NCBI GenBank assembly: GCA_016717265.1
Contig: JADKFX010000001.1
Location: 248,001-312,000 of the forward strand
Source of the DNA: Saprospiraceae bacterium
Lineage (GTDB): Bacteria; Bacteroidota; Bacteroidia; Chitinophagales; Saprospiraceae
DNA: 64,000 nucleotides
Reading direction: 5' to 3'
Each line of letters starts with the position of its first letter. Positions within the stretch are counted from its first letter, which is position 1. The notes beneath the pieces were generated by a model. It was not told the DNA's origin and did no database searches. It saw only the letters and a program-made list of their open reading frames with translations. Positions 10,841 through 20,041 of the stretch are shown here, piece by piece. Made by a program: the position numbers and the translations under genes.

Positions 10841-10874
10841 AAAAAAAAAGCGAATGAAAAATCATTCGCTTTTT
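10841..10874 (-). terminator. Rho-independent terminator after tsf
   Basis: A near-perfect hairpin with arms AAAAAGCGAATGA and TCATTCGCTTTTT around a 4-base loop. Read on the minus strand it ends in a run of T (the A run at 10841-10849), just downstream of the tsf stop. Confidence 0.85.
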
Positions 10875-10880
10875 AAAATT

Positions 10881-11717
10881 TTATCCTAATTTGACATGTT
10901 TGAATCCTATTACTGTAAGATCCTTATCAATTGATTTCAAATAACTTGAAATAGTTTGTCCACCATCTTTCACAAATTGTTGATGTAACAGCGTATTTTC
11001 TTTATAGAATTTTTCCAGCTTTCCTAAAGCTATTTTTTCAAGCATTGCTTCTGGCTTTCCTTCTGCACGTGCTTGTTCTTTTCCAATTTCAATTTCCTTT
11101 TCTATGATACTTGGATCTACATCGGATTTATCTAGTGCAACTGGTTTCATGGCTGCAACTTGCATAGCAACATCACGACCTGCGTCTGTATAAGTGTCAC
11201 TGGCTTTATTCAATCCAACGAGCACTCCTGCTTTATTTCCCATGTGAATATAGCTTTCCACTTGTGGCGCTTCCAGCTTTTCATAATTGCTTAATTCAAT
11301 TTTTTCACCGATGGCTGCTACCATGTCAGTAACTTTTTCACCTACACTTGTATTTCCATCAAATGTCTGATTCAACAGTGCATCCAAATTTTCTGGAAAT
11401 GTTGCCAATGCGATATCTGCAATTTTTTTTGTAGTATTTATGAAATCTTCATTTTTAGATACAAAGTCTGTTTCACTACTTAATTTAACTACGATCCCTT
11501 TGGTTTTAGAATCATTCACTTTTGCAATAACGGTACCTTCCTTTGCTTCGCGATCAGCACGTTTCACTGAAAGTTTTTGACCTTTCTTACGAAGCACTTC
11601 AATTGCTTTTTCAAAATCACCTTCCGCTTCCGTTAACGCAGCTTTGCAATCCATCATACCTGCACCGGTCGCTTCTCTCAAATTTTTAACATCTGCTGCT
11701 GATAATGTAAAACTCAT
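10881..11717 (-). CDS. tsf: Translation elongation factor Ts
   Basis: A 278-residue full-length EF-Ts, the guanine nucleotide exchange factor that recycles EF-Tu. The N-terminal UBA-like domain has VKNLREATGAGMMDCK, and the next helix has EKAIEVLRKKGQK. The TDFVSKNEDF motif of the core domain is intact. The gene follows rpsB by 31 bp and is closed by a strong hairpin terminator, so rpsB and tsf are co-transcribed as in most bacteria. Confidence 0.97.
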   Translation of the reverse strand: MSFTLSAADVKNLREATGAGMMDCKAALTEAEGDFEKAIEVLRKKGQKLSVKRADREAKEGTVIAKVNDSKTKGIVVKLSSETDFVSKNEDFINTTKKIADIALATFPENLDALLNQTFDGNTSVGEKVTDMVAAIGEKIELSNYEKLEAPQVESYIHMGNKAGVLVGLNKASDTYTDAGRDVAMQVAAMKPVALDKSDVDPSIIEKEIEIGKEQARAEGKPEAMLEKIALGKLEKFYKENTLLHQQFVKDGGQTISSYLKSIDKDLTVIGFKHVKLG

Positions 11718-11748
11718 ATTGTATTATTTAAAAACTAAACTTATTTGA

Positions 11749-12462
11749 TTAATTATTTTCTTCTTTTACTTCTGCATTTCGCTCTTCTAAACCTTCGCGA
11801 ATTGCATCTACCATATATTTTGTGATAATAGCAATAGATTTAGAAGAATCATCATTCGCTGGAATTGGAAAATCCACAAGATTTGGATCACTATTCGTAT
11901 CTACCATTGCAAATGTACGAATGCCTAAACGTTCTGCTTCGTCTACAGCAAGATGCTCATTTAATATATCAACTATAAATACGGCAGATGGCAATCTATT
12001 TAGTGCTGAAATACCACCAAATACACGTTCCATTTTATCGCGTTCCCTGCTTAAAGTTAATCGTTCCTTTTTTGTAATATTGGTAACCGTTCCGTCTGCA
12101 AGCATCCGATCAATATTGTTCATTTTTTTTACAGAACGACGAATCGTTGTAAAGTTTGTCATCATCCCTCCTAACCATCTATCGGTTACGAATGGCATGT
12201 TGACACTTTTTGCAGCATCTGCAATAATATCTCTCGCTTGTTTTTTGGTTGCAACAAACATTATTTTTTTACCAGATTTTGCTATTTGCTTCATTGCCTG
12301 ACCTGCTTTTTCCAAACATTCAGCAGTCCGATTCAAATCTATTAAATGTACGCCTTTGTGTTCTTTAAAAATGAACTGACGCATTTTTGGATTCCATTTT
12401 TTACGAAGATGGCCAAAATGAACATTGGCTTCCAACAATTGATTATAACTAGGTTTTTCCAT
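11749..12462 (-). CDS. rpsB: 30S ribosomal protein S2
   Basis: The 237-residue protein has the S2 signatures LLEANVHFGHLRKKWNPKM near the start, VATKKQARDIIADAAK, RWLGGMMTNFTTIRRSV and PSAVFIVDILNEHLAVDEAERLGI. S2 binds late on the 30S back side and contacts S1. The C-terminal tail is acidic (EVKEENN). It lies 30 bp downstream of rpsI and upstream of tsf within one same-strand run. Confidence 0.97.
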   Translation of the reverse strand: MEKPSYNQLLEANVHFGHLRKKWNPKMRQFIFKEHKGVHLIDLNRTAECLEKAGQAMKQIAKSGKKIMFVATKKQARDIIADAAKSVNMPFVTDRWLGGMMTNFTTIRRSVKKMNNIDRMLADGTVTNITKKERLTLSRERDKMERVFGGISALNRLPSAVFIVDILNEHLAVDEAERLGIRTFAMVDTNSDPNLVDFPIPANDDSSKSIAIITKYMVDAIREGLEERNAEVKEENN

Positions 12463-12492
12463 GATTTTCGAAAAATTAAAAAAGTAAAAAGA

Positions 12493-12888
12493 TTAACGCT
12501 TACTAAACTGTGAACTACGACGTGCTTTTCGTAAACCGAATTTTTTACGTTCAACTTCACGCGCATCTCTTGTTAAAAATTTCTTTTCCTTTAGTACCGG
12601 ACGATTTTCCAAATCGATTTTGCAAAATGCTCTGGATATTGCCAATCGAAGTGCTTCTGCCTGTCCTTTTAATCCACCTCCTTTAATGACTGCAGAAATA
12701 GAATAAGTAACTTCTCCACCGATCGTTTGAATTGGATCCATTACTTTTTGAGCAATGTCTTTTATGGGGAAGTATTCATTTAAGGCTCGGCCATTTATGG
12801 TAACTTCTGATGTTGCAGCAGTTCCTTTGCGAAAATAAACCCTGGCTACAGCGGCTTTTCTTCTGCCAATTGCGTTAATCATTTCCAT
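12493..12888 (-). CDS. rpsI: 30S ribosomal protein S9
   Basis: A 131-residue S9 with the family end KKFGLRKARRSSQFSKR, whose basic tail reaches the P-site tRNA, plus AIGRRKAAVARVYFRKG and KGGGLKGQAEALRLAISRA. The start is at ATG 12888 (MEMINAIGRRK). It lies 3 bp downstream of rplM, so the two are translationally linked. Confidence 0.97.
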   Translation of the reverse strand: MEMINAIGRRKAAVARVYFRKGTAATSEVTINGRALNEYFPIKDIAQKVMDPIQTIGGEVTYSISAVIKGGGLKGQAEALRLAISRAFCKIDLENRPVLKEKKFLTRDAREVERKKFGLRKARRSSQFSKR

Positions 12889-12891
12889 AGA

Positions 12892-13335
12892 TTAAATAGT
12901 ATAAGGTTCAGGTTTCTGAGCTTGATGTACATGCCCCGGACCATCATAAACAAATAATTTTCTAAACATTGCATCACCCAATTTATTCTTTGGCAACATT
13001 TTACGGACTGCAGTTTCTACAACCCGGGTTGGATGTTTAGCCAACATTTGGCGTGGGGTAATACTTTTTTGTCCTCCAGGATAGCCACTATAGGTCAGAT
13101 ATACCTTATCGTCTAATTTCTTTCCTGTAAAACGAACTTTTTCGGCATTGATTACGATGACATAATCTCCAACGTCAACATGCATACTATAATCAACCTT
13201 ATGTTTTCCCCTAAGAATACTTGCTATTTGGGAACACATACGTCCTACCACCAGGGCTTCTGCATCGATGACATACCACTTCCGCTGGACATCTTCCGGC
13301 CTGGTGTGCATGGTTTTGTAACTAAGTGTATTCAC
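12892..13335 (-). CDS. rplM: 50S ribosomal protein L13
   Basis: A 147-residue L13 with WYVIDAEALVVGRMCSQIASILRGK, GDYVIVINAEKVRFTGKK, and HPTRVVETAVRKMLPKNKLG. It is an early 50S assembly protein. It heads the rplM-rpsI-rpsB-tsf-pyrH run. A TACCTTTG box 47 bases upstream marks the likely operon promoter. Confidence 0.97.
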   Translation of the reverse strand: MNTLSYKTMHTRPEDVQRKWYVIDAEALVVGRMCSQIASILRGKHKVDYSMHVDVGDYVIVINAEKVRFTGKKLDDKVYLTYSGYPGGQKSITPRQMLAKHPTRVVETAVRKMLPKNKLGDAMFRKLFVYDGPGHVHQAQKPEPYTI

Positions 13336-13381
13336 TTTATTGTAATTTTAATGAATGATTTGCTCTTTTCTGAAGCGGGCA

Positions 13382-13389
13382 CAAAGGTA
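13382..13389 (-). promoter_or_regulatory. -7 promoter box of the rplM operon
   Basis: The minus-strand sequence TACCTTTG matches TAnnTTTG, 47 bases before the rplM start. The rest of the gap from 13390 to 13750 holds no gene and no clear RNA; it lies downstream of the DUF3307 gene on the same strand and has several short AT-rich inverted repeats. Confidence 0.5.
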
Positions 13390-13750
13390 ATCGCGGGTCT
13401 TATTTCTAGTATCTTTTTATGAAATTATTTTTAGAATAAAATGATGTAACTAGTTGAAAAACAGCTCAAATTTTGACAGTTTTTAAAAACAGATGGTCTT
13501 AAATTACTGGTTTTGAACGTTTAAGAACATTGCATCGGACTATAAAAAATCGTTTGCAAATAATTTGTTAAACCTGGAAAAGTTTACCAAACAAATATCC
13601 TTGCTTGAAAATTGAAACATATTCAATAGATTTTAAGCTTTCATACTGTACCTGTAGCCAATAGCCAAGGAATAATCAACCATCTTATAATATAATATAT
13701 TGAATTTCAGTGTCAAAAGATTAGAATTGGACTTCAAACTACGTTTTACA

Positions 13751-14461
13751 TTAAGCTCCTAAATAAAGCGAACATAACAAACCTGTACTGATTGCAATCC
13801 CAAAACTCAATAAGGTACCAATCATAATATATTCCGTCAATTTACGGTCGCCAGATTCTTTTAAATCACCAAACCGGAAAACTGATTTAGCCGTAAGGAG
13901 GAAACCAATTGCTTCCCAATGTCCCGTCATTACAAAAACAAATAATAAAAGCCTTTCAAATATACCAATAAACTTACCTGCATTCATTAAGGATTCATCC
14001 TCTGCATTTGAGGTATGCGGAGTCCATTTTGAAATAAATATTTTAATAGTCAAAGAAGTTGGAGTCGTAAGGAAAACTCCCGCAACGAATAGTAGCAAAT
14101 TCCGCTCTGTAATTAAAGCACTAAAATCATATATCATCTCCTGATAGCAATAACTCATGGCTCCAATTACTGTCAGATGCGCTAACTGATCTAAAATAAA
14201 CCAGGTCCATCGATTTGTTTCTTGCTGAAAATACAGTTTTATGACATCTATGATACCATGTGAAATGGCAAGTATAACAGGGATATACCATAAACTGAGA
14301 TCCCAAAGAAGTATGAAAGCAAGAATACCATGTATAAAAATATGATAATATAGTTTTGCAGATTTAGCTTTAAGTTTTTCTTTTTGCAATATCCAGGATG
14401 TTGGTTGCAATAAAAAATCACCTACCAAATGAGCACATAAAAGTTTTAGAAAAAGGATCAA
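13751..14461 (-). CDS. DUF3307 membrane protein paired with SatD
   Basis: A 236-residue polytopic membrane protein. It starts with the DUF3307 signature LLCAHLVGDFLLQP and has SHGIIDVIKLYF and WTWFILDQLAHL, giving conserved His/Asp residues at membrane faces. About six to seven hydrophobic segments are visible; the last third (residues 170-236) has FGDLKESGDRKLTEYIMIGTLLSFGIAISTG. The function of the family is unknown. It lies 87 bp downstream of a SatD-like gene on the same strand, so both are probably expressed from the SatD promoter region with its repeats. Confidence 0.85.
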   Translation of the reverse strand: MILFLKLLCAHLVGDFLLQPTSWILQKEKLKAKSAKLYYHIFIHGILAFILLWDLSLWYIPVILAISHGIIDVIKLYFQQETNRWTWFILDQLAHLTVIGAMSYCYQEMIYDFSALITERNLLLFVAGVFLTTPTSLTIKIFISKWTPHTSNAEDESLMNAGKFIGIFERLLLFVFVMTGHWEAIGFLLTAKSVFRFGDLKESGDRKLTEYIMIGTLLSFGIAISTGLLCSLYLGA

Positions 14462-14548
14462 TGTATTTTAGATTTATAAGTGGTAGAATTTTACGATATC
14501 ATGTTTTTCAAATAGATATAATTTTAATTAGGCTACTATTAAATTCTA

Positions 14549-15184
14549 TTAAGATGTAAGCGATTCACTTTGAATCAACTTTAAAATTTTACTTCGAAAA
14601 TGCATTTCAACATCCAAGATTTCAAGCAAATGAGCACGTTTTTGACGTTCGCTAACCGAGGATTGACTAATTCCAAGAAGTTCCGCTAATGCTTGTTGAT
14701 TACGCTTTTGATTTTGCAAACTCAAGCTAACAAATTCTGCAGAATTAACCGTCCAATCATCCATAACAATTAAAGCAAGACGAAGATAAAGATTCATTTC
14801 ATTATCAAAATCGTTCCACATTGTTTTAAGGGCTAAATTTTGCTTATCTACTTTAAGTCTGTCAAATTTTTCACCTGAAAAAACAAATGCCTCTCCATTC
14901 GATTCACTAACTCGGGCTGCTTTGTAATCTAAAGTTCCGATTCCAATACCCATTCTGACATCCAGACCTCTTATACATTTAATCGTTGCTTTTAAGCGAA
15001 TGGCGAACAGCAATACCGTTTCTGGCTGCTTTACTACAATTTGGAAACTATCTCCCCGATAAATTTCCCATACTTCCGGTTGTAAACCGATTTCTGATAG
15101 CAATTTTTTAAATGGAAGCATCCATTCTAATGGATTTTTAAATTTCCTTGAATGGATCAGGTCACCTGTTATTACAGCAATCAT
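14549..15184 (-). CDS. SatD-family protein with C-terminal helix-turn-helix
   Basis: The start is placed at MIAVITGDLIHSRKF (211 residues); an earlier start at 15202 adds six residues and overlaps the promoter box. The N-terminal 125 residues (ITGDLIHSR, IYRGDSFQIV, VRMGIGIG, NGEAFVFSGEKFD) match the SatD family and, in motif order, resemble a class III nucleotide-cyclase fold with Asp8 and Asp45 at the metal positions. This resemblance is inference. Residues about 155-190 (QALAELLGISQSSVSERQKRAHL) look like a helix-turn-helix. SatD is named from the streptococcal sat region; its reaction is not established. It pairs with the downstream DUF3307 gene. Three repeated AT-rich words upstream suggest self-regulation. 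Confidence 0.75.
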   Translation of the reverse strand: MIAVITGDLIHSRKFKNPLEWMLPFKKLLSEIGLQPEVWEIYRGDSFQIVVKQPETVLLFAIRLKATIKCIRGLDVRMGIGIGTLDYKAARVSESNGEAFVFSGEKFDRLKVDKQNLALKTMWNDFDNEMNLYLRLALIVMDDWTVNSAEFVSLSLQNQKRNQQALAELLGISQSSVSERQKRAHLLEILDVEMHFRSKILKLIQSESLTS

Positions 15185-15213
15185 TGTACAAATATAGTAC
15201 AAATAGCCGATAT

Positions 15214-15282
15214 ATTAAATTATCTGTTATTTTATCTATATATTAATTTATCTGTTGATTTATAGATATTTTAAATTATCCA
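15214..15282. promoter_or_regulatory. Triple direct repeat upstream of the SatD gene, possible operators
   Basis: Three related 15-bp words occur in direct orientation at 26-28 bp spacing: ATTAAATTATCTGTT at 15214-15228, ATTAATTTATCTGTT at 15242-15256 and ATTTTAAATTATCCA at 15268-15282. They lie just upstream of a minus-strand TATATTTG promoter-like box near 15192-15199. The spacing of nearly three helical turns fits a DNA-binding protein on one face, perhaps SatD itself through its HTH. Confidence 0.45.
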
Positions 15283-15391
15283 ACAAATTTTATCCTTATG
15301 AAAGCATCAATCTTATCCTTGCTTTCCTATAGTAACTCCTCTTATCGTGGATTTCAGCTTATCTTCACACCCTGATTTTCAATATTAAAGA

Positions 15392-16450
15392 ATGGAAAAA
15401 GTAAAAATAGGAATTACCTGCGGAGACATCAACAGCATTAGTCTGGAAGTCATTTTAAAAGCTTTAAATAACGATACCGTTTTTAAATCCATCATTCCAA
15501 TTATATACGGAAATGTAAAAATCGCTTCTTACCATAAAAATATCGCACAACTTGAAAATTTAAGCTTTAACATGCTTGGACAAGGTGAAAGACCCCGTGC
15601 TGGTAGAATAAACTTAGTAAATTGCTGGAATGACAATGTAACCATTACGCTGGGCAAACCGAGTCCGGATGGAGGAAAATATGCTCAATTGGCATTGGAT
15701 AGAGCAATCCAGGACATTCAAAAAGCTGAAATCGATGCATTAGTAACTGGGCCTGTTCATAAAATGTCGATGAGAATGGCAGGATTTCAGCATTCTGGTC
15801 ATACCGGATATCTATTAGAAAAATCGACTTCAAAAGATTGTCTGATGTTTATGATTTCAGACAAAATACGAGTCGGGCTTGTAACAGAGCATATTCCGAT
15901 TGCCCAGGTTACTTCTGCTATCACCAAGGAAAGCGTATTAAGTAAATTGAGGATTATGGAACAAGCTTTAATGGTTGATTTTGGAATTGAAAAACCACAT
16001 ATTGCAGTTTTAGGCTTAAATCCGCATGCAGGAGACGAGGGCTTAATAGGTTCAGAAGATGAAGAAATTATTCGACCGGCAATTATTGAAGCAAAAAAAG
16101 CTGGATTATTTGTAGCTGGACCCTATTCATCAGATGGTTTTTTTGGAAGTGGTCAATTCAACAAATTTGACGGCATCCTTGCGATGTATCATGATCAGGG
16201 ATTAATCCCATTTAAAACCATTTCCCAATATCAGGGAGTCAATTATACTGCAGGATTAAATTTTGTTAGAACGTCTCCGGATCATGGAACAGCATTTGAA
16301 CTTGCTGGAAAAAATGAAGCTGACCCTACTTCGATGTCTCATGCTCTATTTATGGCTAAAGACATTATTCTTCAAAGGAATGGATATCATGAAATGCACC
16401 AGAATGTGTTGAAAAAAAGGCCAAAGCTATCAGAAGAATTGAGCGAGTAG
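15392..16450 (+). CDS. pdxA: 4-hydroxythreonine-4-phosphate dehydrogenase
   Basis: A 352-residue PdxA, the NAD-dependent enzyme of the DXP-dependent pyridoxal phosphate pathway. Motifs are IGITCGDINSI at the start, DALVTGPVHKMSMRMAGF, the metal-binding His in SGHTGYL, LNPHAGDEGLIGSEDEEII, AMYHDQGLIPFK and RTSPDHGTAFELAG. All three metal-ligand regions look intact. It stands alone on the + strand, with convergent genes on its right, so it is probably transcribed singly from the AT-rich gap after the SatD promoter. Confidence 0.95.
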   Translation: MEKVKIGITCGDINSISLEVILKALNNDTVFKSIIPIIYGNVKIASYHKNIAQLENLSFNMLGQGERPRAGRINLVNCWNDNVTITLGKPSPDGGKYAQLALDRAIQDIQKAEIDALVTGPVHKMSMRMAGFQHSGHTGYLLEKSTSKDCLMFMISDKIRVGLVTEHIPIAQVTSAITKESVLSKLRIMEQALMVDFGIEKPHIAVLGLNPHAGDEGLIGSEDEEIIRPAIIEAKKAGLFVAGPYSSDGFFGSGQFNKFDGILAMYHDQGLIPFKTISQYQGVNYTAGLNFVRTSPDHGTAFELAGKNEADPTSMSHALFMAKDIILQRNGYHEMHQNVLKKRPKLSEELSE

Positions 16451-16528
16451 GTTCGTCACGCTAATATCATTCGTCTAGGTTTGAGATTGGTTTACTTCGA
16501 CTCTGACAACCTTGGCAGGACAAAGTTA

Positions 16529-17251
16529 CTAAATTCTCATTTTCCGCTTCTTCTTTTGCCCGCTTTTATATTTTTTCTTAGTTATATTTTTCTTAATTAC
16601 ATTAGAAACTAAGGATGGTTTAAGCGTAACTTCTGGTATTAGATTTTGTTGAACTCCTTTGTTGGTCGTCTGATTAGAAATAATTGCCAAAGGTTCTGCT
16701 GCGTCTGTTTGTATATCCAATAAATCCAGATTGTATTTTTGTATCGTTTTAATCAATCGTTCGGCATAACTTGGATCCGTTGCATACCCACAACGTTTTA
16801 ATCCGTAAGCCCAGGAGACATAATCTGTTTTTGAAAAATTAAATAATTCTTTATACCGAGCGCGATTCATTAAAAAATCAGAATGATCTTTATAGGAATC
16901 TATAGCTGAAGAATAGGATCTAAAACAGGAAGGAATAATTTCTCCACTACTATCCCGATCATCATCTTCATGATAATAATTATTTCCGGTCCAACTGCTT
17001 TTACATTTTATACCAAAATGATTATTTGCTTGTGTAGCTAATTCGCTTCTTCCAGATTGAGATTCTAATAATCCTTGTGCCATTTTAATACTTGCAGGTA
17101 TACCACTGCGTTGCATTTCATTGATAGCAACAAATTTAAACTGCTCAATATACTTTTCTTGAAAAGAAATAGGCCTGTTTGAATTAAAGCAAACAAAGAA
17201 AACAAGCATTAAGCTGTACCAGGAACGGAGGGGAATTGTAGATAGCATCAT
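16529..17251 (-). CDS. Secreted glucosaminidase-domain peptidoglycan hydrolase
   Basis: The start is set at the ATG of MMLSTIPLRSWYSL (240 residues), which gives a short N-terminal hydrophobic export segment; a longer frame reaches 17311. Residues about 30-175 match the FlgJ/LytB-type glucosaminidase domain: QFKFVAINEMQRSGIPASIKMAQGLLESQSGRSELA with the catalytic Glu in LLESQSG, then NNHFGIKC, FRSYSSAIDSYKDHSDFLM and YKRCGYATDPSYAERLI-type ends. The enzyme cleaves after GlcNAc in the glycan chain. The C-terminus is a Lys-rich tail (KKKYKSGQKKKRKMRI) without a recognisable LysM domain. It is convergent with pdxA. Confidence 0.88.
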   Translation of the reverse strand: MMLSTIPLRSWYSLMLVFFVCFNSNRPISFQEKYIEQFKFVAINEMQRSGIPASIKMAQGLLESQSGRSELATQANNHFGIKCKSSWTGNNYYHEDDDRDSSGEIIPSCFRSYSSAIDSYKDHSDFLMNRARYKELFNFSKTDYVSWAYGLKRCGYATDPSYAERLIKTIQKYNLDLLDIQTDAAEPLAIISNQTTNKGVQQNLIPEVTLKPSLVSNVIKKNITKKKYKSGQKKKRKMRI

Positions 17252-17493
17252 TATTATTGGTATCGATTCGTTTTCTAGGTACAAAAATAATACCAATTTT
17301 GATTTCACCAAGGGGGTAGTAATATATAATATATTATATTACAATTTTTTATAAAGTATAAATAATTATAATATGTATTAAAATGACTCCTAGCCTTCTA
17401 TTTACAATTGGGATTTAATGCCCTAAGTTTCCTTTCTATATTTAAAAAAAGGTCACCACTCCATAATAGAACTCCTAATGAGCCCAGCCGACC

Positions 17494-18048
17494 CTATTTC
17501 CATTTGATATTGCAACCCATACTAGGATATTGTATTGAATCTACTGGCTGATTTGCTAAAACGGCATCGAGTGCATTGCGAAGATCCTCGCCTGTAACCG
17601 GAGTGCCTGAATTAGGCCGGGAAGCATCCAACCGCCCCCGATATTCTAATATTTTGTTATTATCAAAAATATAAAAATCTGGTGTGCACGCAGCATCATA
17701 TGCTTTGGCTACTTCTTGCGTTTCGTCGTACAAATAGGGAAAAGGATAGCCTATCCGAATGGCATGCTCTCTCATTTTTTCTGGACCATCCTGAGGATAT
17801 TTTAAAATATCATTTGAACTGATTCCTATAAAACAAACATTTTTCTTCAAATATTCTTTGCACAATTCTATCAGTTCGGGGTTTATATGAATTACATATG
17901 GGCAATGATTGCAGATAAAAAAAATGACATATGCCTGATAATTATTCATTGCACTCAATGAAACTAAATTTCCATTGACAACATTTGGTAAATTAAAATC
18001 CGGAGCTTGAATTCCAAGCTTTAACATATTAGATTCTGTTAAGGACAT
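17494..18048 (-). CDS. Thioredoxin-fold AhpC/TSA-like protein with CNHCP motif
   Basis: The 184-residue protein begins with GIQAPDFNLPNVVNGNLVSLSAM, the peroxiredoxin-like N-terminus, then FFICNHCPYVIHINPEL with a CxxC-type pair (C-N-H-C-P), SSNDILKYPQDGPEKM, and ACTPDFYIFD with the cis-Pro typical of thioredoxin folds. No signal peptide is visible, so it should be cytoplasmic. Such proteins act as thiol-disulfide or peroxide-linked reductases; the exact substrate cannot be read from sequence. The VanY-type gene ends 8 bp upstream on the same strand, suggesting an operon with the next two genes. Confidence 0.85.
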   Translation of the reverse strand: MSLTESNMLKLGIQAPDFNLPNVVNGNLVSLSAMNNYQAYVIFFICNHCPYVIHINPELIELCKEYLKKNVCFIGISSNDILKYPQDGPEKMREHAIRIGYPFPYLYDETQEVAKAYDAACTPDFYIFDNNKILEYRGRLDASRPNSGTPVTGEDLRNALDAVLANQPVDSIQYPSMGCNIKWK

Positions 18049-18056
18049 AGTATAAT

Positions 18057-18815
18057 TTAATGTTGATGATTTACATTTCGAACGTAATCCAATAAATTTA
18101 ATGATTTAAGTGCAGTATAACCTTTAAACCTAAAATTCTTTTGATCTTCGAAACCTTTTAATTGTGCTTTCCAAATTTTTTCTGCAACTGAAATATAGGA
18201 CCAATGCCATTTTTCTTCATTGAATCCGGTAGGTCTTGATTGTCCGAGTGGAGTATAGGTTTGACAAAAGCCAAATTGTTTTGCATTCTTTTGTAACCAT
18301 TCAAACACTTTCTTTCCTTCTTCTGTTTCAAAATACTCAGGTTCTGTAGAATTTAAATCGATATCTGTACCCCAATGATGTCTTGAAAAACCTGGAGGAG
18401 CCGAATATTCCAATATTTTTTTTGCACGCAATACGGGATCCTTTACTTGCAAGTGTAATTTTTTTCCATCGACGGGTGTTTTACCGGTCCATTTATTTTC
18501 CCACAACTCTTTTTGATAATCGAAACTGCGTGTTGCCGATACAATTCCTAAAGTAATTGAATCTTTCAATGCAGCTTTTGCCATTTTTAAAAAGGCAATA
18601 TACACTTCTGTTCTTAGGAACATCGAATAGGTAGAAGTATCTGAATTAAAACTTACAAACTCAGGATTTTCAGCGGGATCAAATCGTCCTGCAATATATT
18701 TTGGATCTTCAATATCTAATACTTTATTTCGATTCATAGTATTTACAGAATTCATTGCTAATTCCAATAAATTAGCGGGTGTAATCATACATATTAAAAT
18801 AATGAGTAGATACAA
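18057..18815 (-). CDS. M15-family D-alanyl-D-alanine carboxypeptidase (VanY type), secreted
   Basis: The 252-residue frame uses a TTG start at 18815, which keeps the hydrophobic export segment (YLLIILICMITPANLL). ATG alternatives lie at 18788 and 18755. The zinc-peptidase signatures are ATRSFDYQKELWENKWTG, PGFSRHHWGTDIDLN (His and Asp ligands) and FNEEKWHWSYI (catalytic Glu and third His ligand), typical of the M15B group that trims D-Ala from peptidoglycan stems. It is 11 bp from the SRPBCC gene and 8 bp from the thioredoxin-like gene, so the three are probably co-transcribed. Confidence 0.88.
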   Translation of the reverse strand: MYLLIILICMITPANLLELAMNSVNTMNRNKVLDIEDPKYIAGRFDPAENPEFVSFNSDTSTYSMFLRTEVYIAFLKMAKAALKDSITLGIVSATRSFDYQKELWENKWTGKTPVDGKKLHLQVKDPVLRAKKILEYSAPPGFSRHHWGTDIDLNSTEPEYFETEEGKKVFEWLQKNAKQFGFCQTYTPLGQSRPTGFNEEKWHWSYISVAEKIWKAQLKGFEDQKNFRFKGYTALKSLNLLDYVRNVNHQH

Positions 18816-18826
18816 GATATGGATCT

Positions 18827-19936
18827 TTAATTTATTAAATCCTTAAGTTTTTCATTACGTTCCGCCTCTTCCATTTTAATAACATCTTCTAAGGTTTTCT
18901 TTTGCTCTACTGTTTTAGAATATCCACCTTGTTTATCAAATAAATAATAAATATTTGTCAACCATTTTGAGGTATCGGGTTCTTGCGATGGAGATGTTAC
19001 ATATTCTTCTATTACCGGGATTCCCAGGGTAAATGGAGAGTTATCCAGCATATAACTTAACTGGGCATGTGCATTTCGAAGGGTTCGATAACTTCCGTAA
19101 TGTTCTAATCTCAAACACTCCGTCGGTTTCAAATCGAAAAATGTCCAACCAGCCATATTTGGAAGTTTTTCATTCACAGGCAATGCTGCCATAATAAAAA
19201 CATATCCGGTTTTTGCTTCCCAATCTAATATAAGACCTGCTGGAGGACCTGCCACTTCGATATTCATAGAATCTAATTTGGCATAAATTTTAGGGTAGTT
19301 TTTTGCATAGAATTGAGGAATTTTAGAATTCACTACAACATCCATCAATCCAAAATATTTTTTACCAGGATAAAGTACTTTTGCTGCATTAAAGTTACTA
19401 TTTACCAGACCTTCGATGTACGTTTTTATTCCATCAATATCTGCATCAAGCATTTGATCCATGCGCGATTTCATTCCATAATAGAGTCCGCGTTTATAAA
19501 ATGGAATCATTCCGGGGATTCGCGCTTTTATATCAACATAAACTGATTTTTTATCTTGTGGAATAATTTGCCAACTCAATTGTAGGGTAGCTGGTAATTT
19601 GTCAGTTTTAAGATTTGCAGAAACAAAAGAATCCTGAAATGATTGTGTTATTTCAACATAACCATTCCCAAATTTGGAACTTTCAAAACTAAAATTGGCA
19701 CCAAGATGATGCTCTCTTCCGCCTAAATTAAATATTAAATCAGGATCTTGTTTTTTCCAACTATACCATTTTGGCCAATCCTTTACATCATTGAGGATTA
19801 GGTAAACCATCTTATAAGGACCATCCACTTTAATCTCTTTATTAAACTTATAAACAGATGGTGATAGAAAACAAACTATAAGATAAATTAATACAATTCC
19901 TAAAATCCCTAAAATACCTATTAACTTTTTTGACAT
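18827..19936 (-). CDS. SRPBCC/START-like plus GyrI-like effector-binding membrane protein
   Basis: This 369-residue protein has an N-terminal membrane anchor (ILGILGIVLIYLIVCFL), then a SRPBCC (polyketide-cyclase-like) domain at about residues 30-170 (YLILNDVKDWPKWYSWKKQDPD). A GyrI-like/AraC effector-binding domain follows at about 195-345, with EVAGPPAGLILDWE, AGWTFFDLKPTECLRLEHYGSY and YVTSPSQEPDTSKWLTNIYY. Proteins of this build bind small hydrophobic ligands, but no substrate is known. It is first in a three-gene run with the carboxypeptidase and the thioredoxin-like protein. A TAATTTTG box lies about 18 bases upstream, between this gene and the divergent M28 peptidase. Confidence 0.8.
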   Translation of the reverse strand: MSKKLIGILGILGIVLIYLIVCFLSPSVYKFNKEIKVDGPYKMVYLILNDVKDWPKWYSWKKQDPDLIFNLGGREHHLGANFSFESSKFGNGYVEITQSFQDSFVSANLKTDKLPATLQLSWQIIPQDKKSVYVDIKARIPGMIPFYKRGLYYGMKSRMDQMLDADIDGIKTYIEGLVNSNFNAAKVLYPGKKYFGLMDVVVNSKIPQFYAKNYPKIYAKLDSMNIEVAGPPAGLILDWEAKTGYVFIMAALPVNEKLPNMAGWTFFDLKPTECLRLEHYGSYRTLRNAHAQLSYMLDNSPFTLGIPVIEEYVTSPSQEPDTSKWLTNIYYLFDKQGGYSKTVEQKKTLEDVIKMEEAERNEKLKDLIN

Positions 19937-20041
19937 ATGATCCTATTAATTTGCAAAATTAAGTCTTCTAATGCTCATTTTGAAGCTTTGTTCGTAGCTT
20001 TGAAGTCCAATAACAAATACAATCAAATTAATTTACGATTC

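Noticed and set aside
11822..12301. 159-codon + strand frame opposite rpsB
   Set aside because: It lies entirely within the highly conserved rpsB gene on the minus strand.
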